DNA of 64,000 bases from Delphinapterus leucas (taxonomy: Eukaryota; Chordata; Mammalia; Artiodactyla; Monodontidae): assembly GCF_002288925.2 (NCBI RefSeq), contig NW_022097996.1, positions 6,504,686-6,568,685 on the forward strand. The letters run 5' to 3'. Shown here piece by piece: positions 63,201 through 64,000 of this stretch. The position numbers were made by a program, and so were the translations under genes. Position 1 is the stretch's first letter; the number at the start of each line of letters is the position of its first letter. Under the pieces are notes generated by a model that saw only the letters and a program-made list of their open reading frames with translations, was not told where the DNA came from and searched no databases.

Positions 63201-64000
63201 AAAAATGGAGGAGAGGCGTGGGACAGATCTTCTGCTTCTTTTTCATAGGAGAGAAAGCAACGACATCGGACAAAATAACATGAACTTCATCATCTAAGGT
63301 TTCAAATAACAATAAAAAGTCCCTATTAATTGGTTCTAATAGCCTCAAACAGAAAACGAGCCATGTCTGTGAGTTCTAACAGTCTCCAAGGAGTCACACC
63401 CATAACTGGGCTAGATCACTGCATGAAGATGATGTTACTTGTGATAAATTACTACTAATAATTAAATATAGCAATCATTACTGCAATTAGTATTGACAAT
63501 TGCTGGTCGGTGATGTAAGCTTCTAGAAAAAGCCCCATCTCTAATCTGTCTGTAAATTAGAAAAACACAGCATCCTAATCAAAATATGGAGATAAAACTC
63601 TATTAGGTTAAGGTATGATAAATAACACTTCAAACTAATGATAAAGTGACACATTTGAGCACAAATGTTAGTTTAGAATTCCCACTTTATAAAAACCACA
63701 CACAAATATTGCATTGTAATATGTGCATTTATAGATATACACGTACATACCTACACATATGGCTATTTAAATGACTGACTCTACTTTGATAAATAAATAA
63801 AAATTACAATTTTATCATATTACCTAAATTCTAGAATGTACATTTATAAGTATGTTTTAACAGCTCTGAATCAATTTTTAAATAAACAAAATTCTTTTTA
63901 AGTGTTCTCCTAACAGAACATATACTTTCAAAGGGAGGTTAAAATTAAAAAATTTTTTAAAAGCCCAAATCTTAATAGTAGACAAGCAGAGAAGTTAGGA

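Larger units (their letters stand above)
53478..64000 (-). other. FBXO8: FBXO8 gene body, 3' part (partial; 5' exons outside the window)
   Basis: The span runs from the stop codon to the right edge. Introns visible are 53666-55178 (1,513 bp, holding a CHR SINE at about 54048-54250), 55376-57218 (1,843 bp, holding L1, hAT and L2 fossils and a CRE-like site), and 57338 to beyond 64000 (at least 6.6 kb). I looked on the minus strand of 57338-64000 for the codons expected upstream (F-box region, NANPDE and nearby residues) and saw none, so the F-box exons and promoter lie to the right. The 3' UTR extends below 53478. I could not place its end: there is no plain minus-strand AATAAA between the stop and the SINE cluster at about 52.7 kb. 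The nearest clear one is near 51.43 kb, and variant hexamers occur nearer. Confidence 0.9.
57338..64000 (-). other. FBXO8: Large FBXO8 intron (partial), mostly unique sequence
   Basis: AT-rich intronic sequence after the acceptor side of the 57219-57337 exon. It contains a TG-rich microsatellite near 59.79-59.83 kb, a strong imperfect palindrome at 59377-59431 and a CR1/L3-like fossil near 59.93-60.25 kb. Open frames inside it (for example 60019-60204, 62745-63062, 63130-63348) show no recognisable domain. I see no further FBXO8 exon and no young SINE here. Confidence 0.75.

Noticed and set aside
1..64000. Bacterial-style features (operons, CRISPR, riboswitches, terminators) or a novel multi-gene system
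   Set aside because: The sequence is clearly mammalian. I saw no regularly spaced direct repeats, no clustered genes and no identifiable endogenous retrovirus.

Overview
The window is 64 kb of AT-rich mammalian nuclear DNA. I read it as a cetacean (whale or dolphin), because it carries many tRNA-derived SINEs of the CHR type found in whales and hippos. These include several well-kept short copies with long target-site duplications (TSDs), alongside artiodactyl-type L1 3' ends. I cannot tell which whale from this window.

Only one protein-coding gene can be supported: the 3' half of FBXO8 (F-box only protein 8, an F-box plus Sec7 protein) on the minus strand. Three consecutive coding exons are visible, at 57219-57337, 55179-55375 and 53478-53665. 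They have canonical splice sites and compatible phases, and together give 167 residues ending in a stop. The F-box exons and promoter must lie beyond 64000. In human, FBXO8 lies on 4q34 with a gene-poor interval downstream towards HAND2, and the lower 53 kb of this window fits that desert.

Layout: 1-29 kb is gene-free sequence with scattered fossil and younger repeats (MIR, L2, L1 3' ends, CHR SINEs, a hAT-like element). At 29-36 kb the sequence becomes CpG-rich, with a small patch at 29.3 kb holding an NRF1-like site and two CpG islands (31.4-32.1 kb and 34.5-36.1 kb) with no recognisable gene. At 36-49 kb there is more desert, including a good CTCF-like site next to a RE1/REST-like site at 39.1-39.2 kb. 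At 49.9-54.3 kb seven CHR-type SINEs are packed in both orientations just downstream of, and within, the end of FBXO8. From 53.5 kb to the right edge is FBXO8, mostly introns.

Almost all open reading frames outside the three exons look like chance frames, repeat-derived frames or frames kept open by CpG-rich composition. I found no tRNA, rRNA or CRISPR array, no identifiable endogenous retrovirus, and no convincing new multi-gene system. The most interesting unexplained items are the orphan CpG islands, the CTCF/RE1-like pair, an exon-like minus-strand segment at 45.7 kb, and two strong inverted repeats (5.1 kb and 59.4 kb).
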